Assembly: GCA_022984795.1 (NCBI GenBank) | Contig: JALIHJ010000011.1 | Coordinates: forward strand, 186,001-250,000 | Source of the DNA: Fabrea salina | Lineage: Eukaryota > Ciliophora > Heterotrichea > Heterotrichida > Fabreidae | Length of the DNA: 64,000 nt | Reading direction: 5' to 3' | In this document: in pieces, positions 17,900-26,987 of the stretch | Position numbering within the stretch: the first letter of the stretch is position 1 | How the letters are laid out: each line of letters begins with the position of its first letter | Program-made: the position numbers and the translations under genes | Notes under the pieces: model-generated | What the model was told of the DNA's origin: nothing | The model's input: only the letters and a program-made list of their open reading frames with translations | Database searches by the model: none

Positions 17900-19513
17900 A
17901 TGGGAGTCTGCTGTTCGTCTTCTGGTAAGAAAGTTGCTCAAAAAGACCGGAAAAAGATCTATGCAAACCTAAGTGTCCAAGAAACTCCTTTAACTAAAGA
18001 AGTAGGCGTTCTAGTTAAAGAAAAAAGTTTAGACCTAAACAAATCTCCCCCTAAATCGCACTCTAAAAGTCCTAGTCCTGTGCCTAGACTTGACCTTAGC
18101 AAACTAACTTCCCAGCAAACCTTGTCCCGCGAAACTGTGGAAAATAGAAAGTCAGTGTTCCAAAAAAGGAGACAAATAGGACTCAAAAGCCTGAGCATGA
18201 ATACCAGTCCTCTGCCCTTAGGCAAACCCTCTGCTAAAATTTTACCTCCTATTTTAAAAACTAGCTACTCAAGAGACCTTTTCGAACTCATTCCAAAAGA
18301 GTCAAACGCAAGAGACAGGAACCAAATATCACAAGAAATACTTGAAAAAAGCTGGACTTCAAACAAAGCTTTGCTGGTGCCCATTGACAACTCTAGGTTC
18401 CTGAATCCCTTTGAAGGCAAATCTCCGGAAACTATAGTTACTGAAGAAAGCCAAGAAATATCTGATGAGAGTTCTTACGACTTCTCTCCTTCTAATTTGG
18501 ACTCAATGAAGAGTTCCCCCAGAAGTACCTTGGTAGCTTTTAAAAAAACAGGAACTTTTACCCCTTCTGAAGCACGCACTGAAGACACCCAAAAAAACTT
18601 AAAGCTGTTCAGTAGCCTTCATCCCGAACTCACTGGGTTCGAGTCAGCAAAGTTAAACTCAGGCACAGTAACAACTAACACCATTCACAAAAAGAAACTT
18701 TCAGGAAAGAGAGTGCAGATTAATCAGTATACTTTAGAAAAACTACTAGGCAAGGGTGCTTTTGGGAAGGTGTTCAAAGCTACTGACCACAACGGAAGTT
18801 TCTTTGCTGTAAAGACTTACAATAAAAAGATTCTAAGACACAGGTGGATTGGGAAGGGAAAAACTGCTATGTACTCTGTAAAAGCTGAAATAAACACTAT
18901 GAAAGCTCTAGACCACCCTAATGCTTTGAAGCTGTACGAAGTCATTGACAATGAAACCTCCAAAAAGCTTTATATGGTTATTGAGTTTGCTCAAGGAGGA
19001 ACTCTTGAAAGCAAGTGCCCTATGAGTGAGCCAGCGGCCAAAAAGTACTTTAAGGAACTAGTTGAAGGTTTGGAGTACCTCCACTGTGTAAGCAAAGTTG
19101 TACATAGAGACATCAAACCCCAAAACATACTTATTGGAAAGAACTCACAGCTTAAAATATCTGACTTCGGCTCAGCACAGTCAATAGGAGAAGGCAAGCA
19201 AGAGTTTGGAAACACTGCTGGAACCTACGCATTTATGGCGCCAGAACTCCATGGAGGTTACAAGTCCTTTAAAGGAAAGCCTTTAGACATGTGGGCAGCT
19301 GGAATTACACTTTACTACATGTTGGAAGCCAAAACTCCTTTTAAGTCAAAGAAACTTATGGAGCTTTCCGAAGAAGTGAAAAGTAACGAAGTGGCTATTC
19401 CAGAGGAGTACTCAAGTGGACTTAGGGACCTTCTTTCTAAGCTCTTGTGCAAAAATCCAGACTGCAGGATCTCAGTGGAAGAAACCAAAAACCACCCTTG
19501 GCTTAATAATTAA
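17900..19513 (+). CDS. acylated Ser/Thr kinase, CaMKK/LKB1-like
   Basis: A 537-aa protein. It begins MGVCCSSS, a strong N-myristoylation plus palmitoylation signal, so it is probably membrane-tethered. A Ser/Pro-rich linker of about 270 residues leads to a kinase domain (about 275-537): glycine loop LGKGAFGKVFKA, VAIK-type Lys in FAVKTYNKK, catalytic HRDIKPQN, DFG in ISDFGSA, and APE as MAPELHGG. The insertion after the first Lys and the phrase KALDHPNALKLYEVID resemble CaMKK and SnRK1-activating kinases, which phosphorylate AMPK-type kinases. No calmodulin-binding tail is visible; the domain ends at the stop codon. The next gene starts 3 bp after its stop. Confidence 0.88.
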   Translation: MGVCCSSSGKKVAQKDRKKIYANLSVQETPLTKEVGVLVKEKSLDLNKSPPKSHSKSPSPVPRLDLSKLTSQQTLSRETVENRKSVFQKRRQIGLKSLSMNTSPLPLGKPSAKILPPILKTSYSRDLFELIPKESNARDRNQISQEILEKSWTSNKALLVPIDNSRFLNPFEGKSPETIVTEESQEISDESSYDFSPSNLDSMKSSPRSTLVAFKKTGTFTPSEARTEDTQKNLKLFSSLHPELTGFESAKLNSGTVTTNTIHKKKLSGKRVQINQYTLEKLLGKGAFGKVFKATDHNGSFFAVKTYNKKILRHRWIGKGKTAMYSVKAEINTMKALDHPNALKLYEVIDNETSKKLYMVIEFAQGGTLESKCPMSEPAAKKYFKELVEGLEYLHCVSKVVHRDIKPQNILIGKNSQLKISDFGSAQSIGEGKQEFGNTAGTYAFMAPELHGGYKSFKGKPLDMWAAGITLYYMLEAKTPFKSKKLMELSEEVKSNEVAIPEEYSSGLRDLLSKLLCKNPDCRISVEETKNHPWLNN

Positions 19514-19516
19514 ATA

Positions 19517-20852
19517 ATGAAGTTTGAAAAGACCGTTGAAAAAGCCAAAAACTTCATGAAAAAACACAATTATGAGCACCCCAGTATTTTAAAGGTGTGT
19601 TCGGATCTAAAACTAAGTCCAGAAGAACTCAAAGAAAAAACACCAGAAGAATTCAGAGAAAAGTGCACTAGTTCCGAAATCCAAAAGTTAAGGTTCAACC
19701 ACTTCGAAGCTCGCAGAAGAGGCAAAGTAGAAATAGTAGCTAAAACCTTAGCTAACAACTGCGAACCAAAGAAGTTGTCCTCTACCACGCCTAAACCCAG
19801 AAAAATGCCTAGCTTGTTGTCAATTGACGAAATGACACAACTCAGAATTCAAAACCAAAAAACTAAGCTCAAAAAGTACTTGAAGTTCCAAGAAAACCTT
19901 AAGAACCTAAAAATAAGCGAAGAACAGAAAAAAGCCCAAATACTCAAAAAAGAAATACAAAAGTTCAAAAAGTTAGAAGTTGAAAAGAAAAACACTGAAG
20001 ATCAAAGACTCAAAAAGGTCATGGAAAGCAACTCTAAACGACAAGAAAAACTAGGGCTAAAGCACCTAGCTAACTTAGAACGAGAAAACCGAGCTTTAAG
20101 TCAACGTGTCCAACCTGTACTTAAGACTAAAAGAAGTTCAACTATGTCAATGTCAAGAAAAGCTGTTGAGTAATTTCTAGAGAGGTGAAGTAGACAACTC
20201 TGAAGAACTCCTTAAAAGCATCCAACTCAAACTTGAACAGAAGTCCCAAAGAGCAAGCAAGTTCAAAGAAGTGCCCCAAAAAGACACTCTAAAAGTCAAA
20301 GCTAGAAAAGAACAACTAGAAAAGCAAAAACAAAAACAAAGCATCCAGCTCTGCCAAAACTTGAAAAACTCCTTAGAAGCCAAAACAGTAAGCTTTACTT
20401 AGAAAAAAAAAGCCCAAAACACCCAACAGATTTCTAGTTATTTTTCCCAAAAAAACCAAAAAGTACAAGAAAAGCACCAAAAATACACCCAAAAAGAAAA
20501 AGAAATCGAAGAAATCAAGCACAAACAACTAGATGAAAGGGAAAAACAAATACAACAAGCCAAACTGAACAAACAAAGACTCCACCAAGAAGAGTCTCGG
20601 TTTTTCTCAGAGTGGAACAGACTTAGAAAAGAAGACCAAATGCACAACTACAACAAAATTTACACTGAAAACAAAGAAAAAGCACAGAAACTGTTTAAAA
20701 AGTTTGTGAAAAACCAAGAAAAACTCAGAAAAATCAAACAACTGCAAGAAAAAACTCACAGAACCAAACACAAAGTTGAACAAAGAATTAGAAACGTCAA
20801 AGAAAAAACCATCCAAGACACGTTAGCTGCTATTGAAGCTATTAAGAAATAA
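19517..20852 (+). CDS. Lys/Glu-rich coiled-coil protein, three exons
   Basis: Exons 19517-20164, 20181-20387 and 20403-20852 give 434 aa, joined across 16- and 15-nt introns. Each intron removes an in-frame stop and the downstream frame stays open. The N terminus (HPSILKVCSDLKLSPEELKEKTPEEF) is globular; the rest is highly charged helix and coiled coil. No domain recognised; composition resembles ciliary or centriolar structural proteins. It starts 3 bp after the kinase stop and ends 3 bp before the next ATG, so its promoter must lie in the kinase coding region. Confidence 0.8.
20165..20180 (+). other. 16-nt spliceosomal intron
   Basis: GTTGAGTAATTTCTAG. It contains the TAA that ends the first frame. 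The overlapping 15-nt GTAATTTCTAGAGAG at 20170-20184 leaves a TGA and was rejected. Confidence 0.65.
20388..20402 (+). other. 15-nt spliceosomal intron
   Basis: GTAAGCTTTACTTAG, with A at position 10. Removal joins EAKT to an AAA-rich exon and keeps one frame to 20852. Confidence 0.85.
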
Positions 20853-20855
20853 TAA

Positions 20856-22226
20856 ATGGCATTGATCCGTAGAAAGTTTGGCTGGCTAAATAACTTGTTT
20901 GGAATAGTTGAAAAGTTCCAAGAACAAGCCCCTAAAATCGATCCTGCTTACGAAGAAATAGCTGAACAACTTCCTATCATGAAAATGAACGTTCCGCCTA
21001 AGACTGAAGTGTCCACTTTAACAAATGGAGTGACAGTTCTTACAGAAACTCCAGCTTTTCCTGGAATGGTGCACTTAGGAATCATGTGCAACCTAGGAGC
21101 AAGGGACGAAACCCCAGAAAACTCAGGGTCTTTAATGGCCCTTAAACACACTTACTTGCGCACTAACTCTAAAGAACAAGTTAACTACGGGATGATTCAA
21201 ATGTCAGCTGGAAGCTTTTCTATGGACTTCGACCACGAAAAAACTTACCTGCAAGCTTCATGTTTCGAAAACCACATTTACGAGTACATGCAAATGATGG
21301 CAGAGTCCTTTCTTAACGAAAAAACTCAAGAAGACTGCCAAGTAGCCAAGATCCGACTTGAAGAGTTTTGGAGCACCCGAGAGTACTCTGTAAGCCCTGA
21401 AGAAATACTTAGAGAACTAGTGCTGCCTACAGCTTTTGGGGGCAGTGGACTAGGAATGCCACTGCAAGGCTTAAAAAAGAACATTGAAAACATTAACTCA
21501 CTACAACTCAACTCACTCATAAGCCAACTTAAAGATCCAAACGGAATAATAGTTTGCTGCTCAGGTTTGGAAAACCACAAAGAATTCACACAACTCGCAA
21601 AAACTTACTTTGAAAATTTGCCTAAAAAAGAAACTAGAGTTAGAGAACCCTGCAGGTACAAAGGAGGCGAAGTCAAAGAAAAAATCAACTCTGACACTAC
21701 TTATGTTAACTTATCTTTCGAAGGAGGATCCTGGAACAACATGGGAACCTTTTTAGTAATGAAAACTATTTTGGAAGCAGGAAAGTCTAAAGCTGCCAAT
21801 GTGGGTTTGAACTACCCTTACTTGGAGTTAGTTGAACCCAGTAACTCTTGCTTTAGCGAAACTGGAGTGTTTGGGCTGAGCTTAAGCGGGCCTTCTCAGT
21901 TCGGAGGACAGTTTGGAGACATACTTACTAAAACTTTCCAGGCACTCACTAACGTTTCTGAAGAAGAAGTTGCTTTTGCCAAGAACTACCTCAAGTACCA
22001 GGTACTTTTTGCTACAGAAAAAGCCAAGCCACGCTTAGAAGAAACAGTTAGGACTTACATTACTATTGGGAAGCTCAGTGCCTTGAACACAATAGAAAGC
22101 GTGAAAACTGAAGACATTAAGAAAACTGCAACCAGTATGCTTAAAACCAGACCAACACTAGTAGCTTTAGGACCAGACCTTAACTCAATTCCAAGTTCTG
22201 ACGGTTTCCACTCTAGACTTAATTAA
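20856..22226 (+). CDS. mitochondrial processing peptidase alpha-like (M16 family)
   Basis: A 456-aa M16-family protein closest in layout to the alpha subunit of mitochondrial processing peptidase or the related core protein of complex III. After a short basic presequence (MALIRRKFGW) come LTNGVTVLTET, LGIMCNLGARDE and the gly-rich substrate loop region (GGSWNNMG). The zinc-binding HxxEH of catalytic beta subunits is replaced by LMALKHTYL, as expected for the non-catalytic subunit, which binds presequences. Its TAA overlaps by two bases the TAA of the convergent lipid-enzyme gene. Confidence 0.85.
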   Translation: MALIRRKFGWLNNLFGIVEKFQEQAPKIDPAYEEIAEQLPIMKMNVPPKTEVSTLTNGVTVLTETPAFPGMVHLGIMCNLGARDETPENSGSLMALKHTYLRTNSKEQVNYGMIQMSAGSFSMDFDHEKTYLQASCFENHIYEYMQMMAESFLNEKTQEDCQVAKIRLEEFWSTREYSVSPEEILRELVLPTAFGGSGLGMPLQGLKKNIENINSLQLNSLISQLKDPNGIIVCCSGLENHKEFTQLAKTYFENLPKKETRVREPCRYKGGEVKEKINSDTTYVNLSFEGGSWNNMGTFLVMKTILEAGKSKAANVGLNYPYLELVEPSNSCFSETGVFGLSLSGPSQFGGQFGDILTKTFQALTNVSEEEVAFAKNYLKYQVLFATEKAKPRLEETVRTYITIGKLSALNTIESVKTEDIKKTATSMLKTRPTLVALGPDLNSIPSSDGFHSRLN

Positions 22227-22957
22227 AAGTTTCTGTTATAAGTCTTTTTGTAACCTGTTTTAGCATCAACATAAGCTGAGACTTGTCCACTAAGTATCCA
22301 GAAGTAGTGTGCAAAAAGAATTCCACACACTAAGTCAATTGTGTAGTGGGTTCTTAAAACCATCATTGCAAAGAACTCCAAAGCCACTGCAAAGACTGAA
22401 AGCACAGTCATGAGTTTGCTTTTAGTTTTGTAGTTAAACAAAGCACAAAACGACACTATTCCTACGTGTCCTGAGAAAAAAAAGTCCGAAGACTCAAAGT
22501 AAGGAATTGCAAAAGAAGGAAACCCTGGGTAGTCCCAAATAAACCCTTCAGGGTACTTCAAGTGGAATAGTTGTTGTATGCAGTATCTAAATGCAAAAAA
22601 AGATACTATGAAAAAGGGTTCCTGCCAAGAATCACCCCAAATTAGGTACTTAACTAGAAAGTGCAGCAGCAACACATCAACTAGCAAAGAAGATACTATC
22701 AGTAAAGTGTGTCTTTCTGGTTCGTTTTCTCGAAAGTAGGTGTTTAGTTCTTCTGTCCAGTCAAGCAAATAATCCTTTACACAAGGAACTGAGTTACTTG
22801 GAATCAGTAGTCCAAACACTGAGTTCACAAGAGTAAACAACACAGTTCCAAAGACAAACCCAAAACGAACCCAAAAAAGCACTTTTCTGTGTTTGTGTGT
22901 GAAGTTGTGTTCTAAAAGTTTCAAGTTGTTACTAGGTCTTAAAAAGGGTTCATTCAT
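22223..22957 (-). CDS. PAP2/sphingomyelin-synthase-type membrane transferase
   Basis: A 244-aa protein with about five to six TM segments and the lipid phosphatase/phosphotransferase catalytic motifs FFFSGHVG (first His) and THYTIDLVCG (second His and Asp). This arrangement is shared by sphingomyelin synthases and plant phosphatidylcholine:diacylglycerol cholinephosphotransferase (ROD1 type), which exchange phospho-head groups in ER or Golgi membranes. Donor and acceptor lipid cannot be told from the sequence. The SAM domain of animal SMS1 is absent. Confidence 0.78.
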   Translation of the reverse strand: MNEPFLRPSNNLKLLEHNFTHKHRKVLFWVRFGFVFGTVLFTLVNSVFGLLIPSNSVPCVKDYLLDWTEELNTYFRENEPERHTLLIVSSLLVDVLLLHFLVKYLIWGDSWQEPFFIVSFFAFRYCIQQLFHLKYPEGFIWDYPGFPSFAIPYFESSDFFFSGHVGIVSFCALFNYKTKSKLMTVLSVFAVALEFFAMMVLRTHYTIDLVCGILFAHYFWILSGQVSAYVDAKTGYKKTYNRNF

Positions 22958-22978
22958 ATTTATGAGTTAACACTATGG

Positions 22979-23851
22979 TTAAAAGTTGGGGTGAGGCATT
23001 CTTACTCTAGTGGGTTGGTTTGACATCCAGTCTGCAAAGGATCCTAGCTTACTTACTTGTTCACGCGAAGCCGTGCCAATTTTAACGTTAGGCTTAGTCT
23101 TTTTGCTCGAGACCACTTGGTTTCCGCAAGAAGAAGCCGTGTAGTAAGTTTGGTTCTTAGTAACTGACTTGGGCATACGGCCTAGTTTGTCTCCTTTGCC
23201 AATAGTCCACTTGGAACTGTTTTTATGGTAGCTAGTGTAGGCACTAGCCTCAGGCACGTACCTTCCAGGTCCACAAATGCCAGGAGTGGAAACCTGGTTC
23301 TTAAGTACGTCAGGCTGGGGTCTGCGGACTCCTAAGCTGTACTGGGGGCTTTTTTTGATTTCAGGTCGGTGGGGAGGAAGGTACTGGGGACCTGGAGTTC
23401 CCTGGACTTCAGGTGCTGGAAGTCTAGGTTCAGTTCCAAATTTAGTGTTGCCGTAGTTTTTTTGGGTGTAGTTTTTGGAGTGTATAGGGTCAGTAAAGGG
23501 GTCGTATATTTCATAGTAGTCGTATTTTGTATTGCGGCCAAGCGTTACTCGCTTATCTGTTCCAAAAGAAAAGTTAGGAGCTGTTTTAAAGTTGATGTTG
23601 TCCTTAACCTGGTACTTAGGTCCTGGGGAGTTGCGGGCAGGGACGTTGAGTTCTTCGTCGTAGTAAACTTTTTGCATCTTTTCCCTGTTGCCGGTGCCAA
23701 AGCCGTAAATTGGGTTGGTTTTTTCCTTGGACAAAGGAACCTTGCCAAAAGAAGTGTGGGCTTGAGGAGAGTCCAAAGCCGTAGCTATTATTGAACTAGT
23801 GAGTTTAGCTGTTCCAGCCTTCTTCTTTTTACCTCTCTGTGAGTCTTCCAT
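22979..23851 (-). CDS. SHIPPO-repeat (ODF3/CIMAP-like) axonemal protein
   Basis: A 290-aa basic protein with repeated Pro-Gly-Pro motifs: SPGPKYQV near 75, TPGPQYLPP near 155, and CGPGRYVP near 195, each followed by an FG/LG motif (FSFGTDK, YSLGVRR, WTIGKGD). This spacing is the STPG/SHIPPO repeat of ODF3 and STPG proteins, several of which are microtubule inner or tip proteins of cilia. Length is typical of ODF3. The ATG faces the Myb gene across 29 bp. Confidence 0.82.
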   Translation of the reverse strand: MEDSQRGKKKKAGTAKLTSSIIATALDSPQAHTSFGKVPLSKEKTNPIYGFGTGNREKMQKVYYDEELNVPARNSPGPKYQVKDNINFKTAPNFSFGTDKRVTLGRNTKYDYYEIYDPFTDPIHSKNYTQKNYGNTKFGTEPRLPAPEVQGTPGPQYLPPHRPEIKKSPQYSLGVRRPQPDVLKNQVSTPGICGPGRYVPEASAYTSYHKNSSKWTIGKGDKLGRMPKSVTKNQTYYTASSCGNQVVSSKKTKPNVKIGTASREQVSKLGSFADWMSNQPTRVRMPHPNF

Positions 23852-23880
23852 TTTAACTGTCTTAAAGGGGGCAATTATTT

Positions 23881-24570
23881 ATGAACCAAAATCAACTTAG
23901 AGACTTTGCTTACCACTACTACTTGCAGTGTGAACTAGACAGTAACCACAAACCCAAAAAAAGATTTAAAACTTCTAAGTGGACTATTTCTTTAAAAGAA
24001 CAACTTTTAGAACACTCAAACTTACTCAGTGAGAAACTAGGAAAGCCTCTAGAGGAACTAACAGTGGAAGACATTCAACCAGTTTCTAAGAACTTACGCA
24101 AGTTCCCTAAAGACTGTTTGCAGAAACTCCAAGAAGTAATGTCTACAGGGACTGTTAAAAACAACAACTGGCTCGAAACCGAAGACAAAATCGTTCTTCA
24201 GTTTCCTGGAGAAAAATGGGCCAAGATAGCTAATATCATTAACGAAACCTGCCACAAAGGCAAAAAAGTAAGGAACGGAAGAAGCGTAAAACAAAGGTGG
24301 TTCAACCACTTGAACCCAGAACTCAAGAAAGGACCCTGGACCCTAAATGAAGACATAAAGTTGATTAAACTGTACCTTAAGTTTGGGAAAGCTTGGCATA
24401 ACTACACCGAGGAAGTAAAGAACCGCAGCAGAAGCTCAATAATCAGTCGAGTAGGTAGTTTGGAGAGTTCTGCAAGAAGCAAAGTAACGCCTGAAGAAGA
24501 TGAAACAAGTCTTTTTTTGGCCTTGCTTAAAGATAAACAGGAAGAGCTAAAAGCTTTAAGCACTGGGTGA
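23881..24570 (+). CDS. Myb/SANT-like DNA-binding protein
   Basis: A 229-aa protein with two Myb-type helices in tandem: NNWLETEDKIVLQFPGEKWAKIANII (about 99-125, followed by RSVKQRWFNHLNPELKKG) and GPWTLNEDIKLIKLYLKFGKAWHNYTEEV (about 151-180), then KNRSRSSIISRV. The pattern of spaced Trp and the RW.NHLNP link are those of R2R3 Myb repeats, which bind DNA. Target genes are unknown. The frame ends in TGA, and the last 15 bp overlap the 3' end of the convergent gene. Confidence 0.8.
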   Translation: MNQNQLRDFAYHYYLQCELDSNHKPKKRFKTSKWTISLKEQLLEHSNLLSEKLGKPLEELTVEDIQPVSKNLRKFPKDCLQKLQEVMSTGTVKNNNWLETEDKIVLQFPGEKWAKIANIINETCHKGKKVRNGRSVKQRWFNHLNPELKKGPWTLNEDIKLIKLYLKFGKAWHNYTEEVKNRSRSSIISRVGSLESSARSKVTPEEDETSLFLALLKDKQEELKALSTG

Positions 24571-25326
24571 CTCATCCTTACTTAAAATTAAGTTGTTGCG
24601 TCTGAAGTTCAGCAAATTGTTATCGTATTGAAGCACTTTGCCTTTAGGAATCATCATCCTAGTAAGGGTCTCTCCTTTCTTCCACTTGGAGTTTTCTAGG
24701 TGCTTAAGAACTAGTCTGTAGTGGTACTTTTTGTCTTCCCACTTGTCTGTGAACTTCACACTGTACATGTACCAGTCGTAGCTAAATATCATCCCTATGT
24801 CTTCCAAATCGCACTCAAACAAACACTCTGGAAACATGTGGTTAACTCTTACTTGCAGAAAGTAAGAGTCACTTAACTCGCAATAACTCACTCTGTGCTG
24901 GTTGCGCCAAGACCCGTACTTATCGTTAAAGGCTATTTGTGTGGTTTTAGCGTCTTCAAAGGCTTTTTCTCGGCTGCCTGAGTCTTCCCAGGGGAACTTT
25001 AGAGATAAAGGTGGGTTGTAGGCTTTCATGACAAGGCGGTGTTTGTACTGTTTAATGTCCAGTCGAGTGTGTTTGAGTTCAGGAATTTCTTTGATTCTGC
25101 CTACTGGGACTCCACCTTCCCAGGGTTTTTCTTGAGGAGGGTGGAGACTTCTGTAGAGTTGAGACTTGTCTGGAGGTTTTTCTGGAAACTTTTCAGGAGT
25201 AATTTCTATTGTTTGTTTGTACAAAAGCGGAACGTAGGGGTTGTAAGGTATTTGGTGGGAGGTCACTGCATCTATGCAGGCAATTGTGTACTTCCATGGC
25301 TCTGTAAAGGGCTTTTTAAGCAGCAT
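24556..25326 (-). CDS. uncharacterised protein
   Basis: A 256-aa protein without a recognised domain, signal peptide or TM. The N terminus is Pro-rich (KFPEKPPDKSQ, HPPQEKPWEGG). The middle is aromatic-rich (DIGMIFSYDWYMYSVKF), and the end reads PKGKVLQYDNNLLNFRRNNLIL, loosely like the basic end of AP2 or HNH-type modules (N.L.NRR.NL), too weak for a call. It starts 8 bp from the stop of the RING gene upstream on the same strand. Confidence 0.7.
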   Translation of the reverse strand: MLLKKPFTEPWKYTIACIDAVTSHQIPYNPYVPLLYKQTIEITPEKFPEKPPDKSQLYRSLHPPQEKPWEGGVPVGRIKEIPELKHTRLDIKQYKHRLVMKAYNPPLSLKFPWEDSGSREKAFEDAKTTQIAFNDKYGSWRNQHRVSYCELSDSYFLQVRVNHMFPECLFECDLEDIGMIFSYDWYMYSVKFTDKWEDKKYHYRLVLKHLENSKWKKGETLTRMMIPKGKVLQYDNNLLNFRRNNLILSKDESPSA

Positions 25327-25334
25327 TTATTAAT

Positions 25335-26969
25335 TTATTTTCTGAAACTTCTAATGGAACTCCAGTACGACCTAGAGGGACCTCTTTTATTCCCTGGAAA
25401 CTTCAATGACTTTGGTTTTTCGTTGAGTATTTCTTGAATTATGCTTTCGCAGACCCGAGCTCTGCAATAGGGGCAGTACTTTATAGGAGCATCATTGTAC
25501 CTAAAGTACTGCCGAATGCACTCAATGTGGTATATATGTCCGCACTTCAGTGAAGTTTTAAAAAGACCTTCTATTTCTTCAATGCAAATCACACAGGTTT
25601 CTTCATCAGCGTTTATTTCTTTTAGTCTAGCTTTGTCATTTCTCACTTTTACAGATTCAAAGGACCCCACTAGTTGCTTCCAGTTGAAGTACCCTAAAAA
25701 GTCTAAGTTTAAAACTTTAGGCTGCACGGTAAACTTAACTTTATCTTTGAGGAGTGTTAGTTCAACTTCATCTTTGGCTTGCCTTAGGTGCTCAACTACA
25801 ATAGGTTTAATTTCAGATACACTGGCAAACTGGGCTTCTTGCTGTTTAGAGTAAACTTTTTTTAAACTCTGAGCTGAAACAGGTCTAGCGTTCATTCCGT
25901 CTTTGTAGAGTTTTTCTAGCGCTTCGTAGATTTCTGAAATAAAGAATTTCTTAATGGCTTTATTAGTACCAAACAACAAAAACAAACACAAGGAGTAAAG
26001 CCCTTGCGGAGCTTCAGGGTGAGTTTCTAGAAGCCCCTGGATTACCATTGATAAACTTTGGATTTGAGGGATTGACCTTTGAGAGGTACTTTTAGGAGCA
26101 CTGTAAATCTCGTATAGGTAGATTTCTCCTTCTTGGGAAGACTCAAACGACAACTCTCCCCCAGGGACGTTTCTGAGTATTTGGAGTATTTTTTCTTCGG
26201 AAACACTTAAGTCATAAACTTCTTCAAGCAGGTTCTTAATTCTGTACAAGTAAGCTTTCAGTCTAGACTTTTTAAAAAAGTTCAGCACATTCTTGACTAC
26301 TTCAGTGTCAAAGTCCTTTACAACTGAAAAAACTTCGAGTTTTTTTGACATGTAGTGGAAAGTGACTCTTTTTACAAGGTTCATTGCTTCAGCTTTTTCA
26401 ATAGCTTTTTCCAAACATTCTATTTTTCTGCTTTTTTCAATTTGCTTTTTAGTAGCTAAAAGGGTTCCACTTGAAGCAAAGGAGTTTAGCACCTCTACTA
26501 ATTCAAGGTATGAATCGTCGTCGTGGAAGAATTCTACTAAACTAAACTGGAAACGGCTTCTCCTTACAGAAACCAGAACTATTTCAAAGCAGCCTTTGTT
26601 CAAAATTGCTTTTAAAACCTGTTCTAGTTTCCGAGTGAATTGGGTTGCCTTTACAAAAATCAAACTAGCACCCTTTATTGCAGCTTCTTGGATATCAGTT
26701 TGCAGTTCATTAGTTAAGTCTTCTCCATAGATGATTCCTTGTTCCAAAACTAAGTCTTCTTTTGCATACAGCAAAGTTTTTGCAAGCTTGACTCCAAACG
26801 TAGACTCTATAGTTGTTCTGGTTGAAGCAGGGTCAAATCCTTCACCTTGAGTAATTTCACAGTAAAGAAAACACTTTTGGTTTCTGAGTTCTAAGGAAGC
26901 ACATTCTCTACAGACTCCTTTGATAACTAGCTTTTGGGAGGTCACTTGACTAGCACAGGAACAAACCAT
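25335..26969 (-). CDS. C-terminal RING-finger protein
   Basis: A 544-aa protein. Near 465-515 it has a RING-H2 finger: CVICIEEIEG, CGHIYHIECI and CPYCRARV, so a ubiquitin E3 ligase role is likely. The N terminus has paired cysteines (CSC, CRECASLELRNQKC), possibly a second zinc site. The 400 residues between are alpha/beta and match nothing I recognise. The last 25 residues are basic and Ser-rich (RGPSRSYWSSIRSFRK). No TM segment is seen. Confidence 0.78.
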   Translation of the reverse strand: MVCSCASQVTSQKLVIKGVCRECASLELRNQKCFLYCEITQGEGFDPASTRTTIESTFGVKLAKTLLYAKEDLVLEQGIIYGEDLTNELQTDIQEAAIKGASLIFVKATQFTRKLEQVLKAILNKGCFEIVLVSVRRSRFQFSLVEFFHDDDSYLELVEVLNSFASSGTLLATKKQIEKSRKIECLEKAIEKAEAMNLVKRVTFHYMSKKLEVFSVVKDFDTEVVKNVLNFFKKSRLKAYLYRIKNLLEEVYDLSVSEEKILQILRNVPGGELSFESSQEGEIYLYEIYSAPKSTSQRSIPQIQSLSMVIQGLLETHPEAPQGLYSLCLFLLFGTNKAIKKFFISEIYEALEKLYKDGMNARPVSAQSLKKVYSKQQEAQFASVSEIKPIVVEHLRQAKDEVELTLLKDKVKFTVQPKVLNLDFLGYFNWKQLVGSFESVKVRNDKARLKEINADEETCVICIEEIEGLFKTSLKCGHIYHIECIRQYFRYNDAPIKYCPYCRARVCESIIQEILNEKPKSLKFPGNKRGPSRSYWSSIRSFRK

Positions 26970-26987
26970 ATTTACCTCTCGGATTAA

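Noticed and set aside
20170-20184. 15-nt intron GTAATTTCTAGAGAG in the coiled-coil gene
   Set aside because: It matches the consensus and has A at position 10, but the join reads into TGA at once; the overlapping 16-nt choice keeps an open frame.
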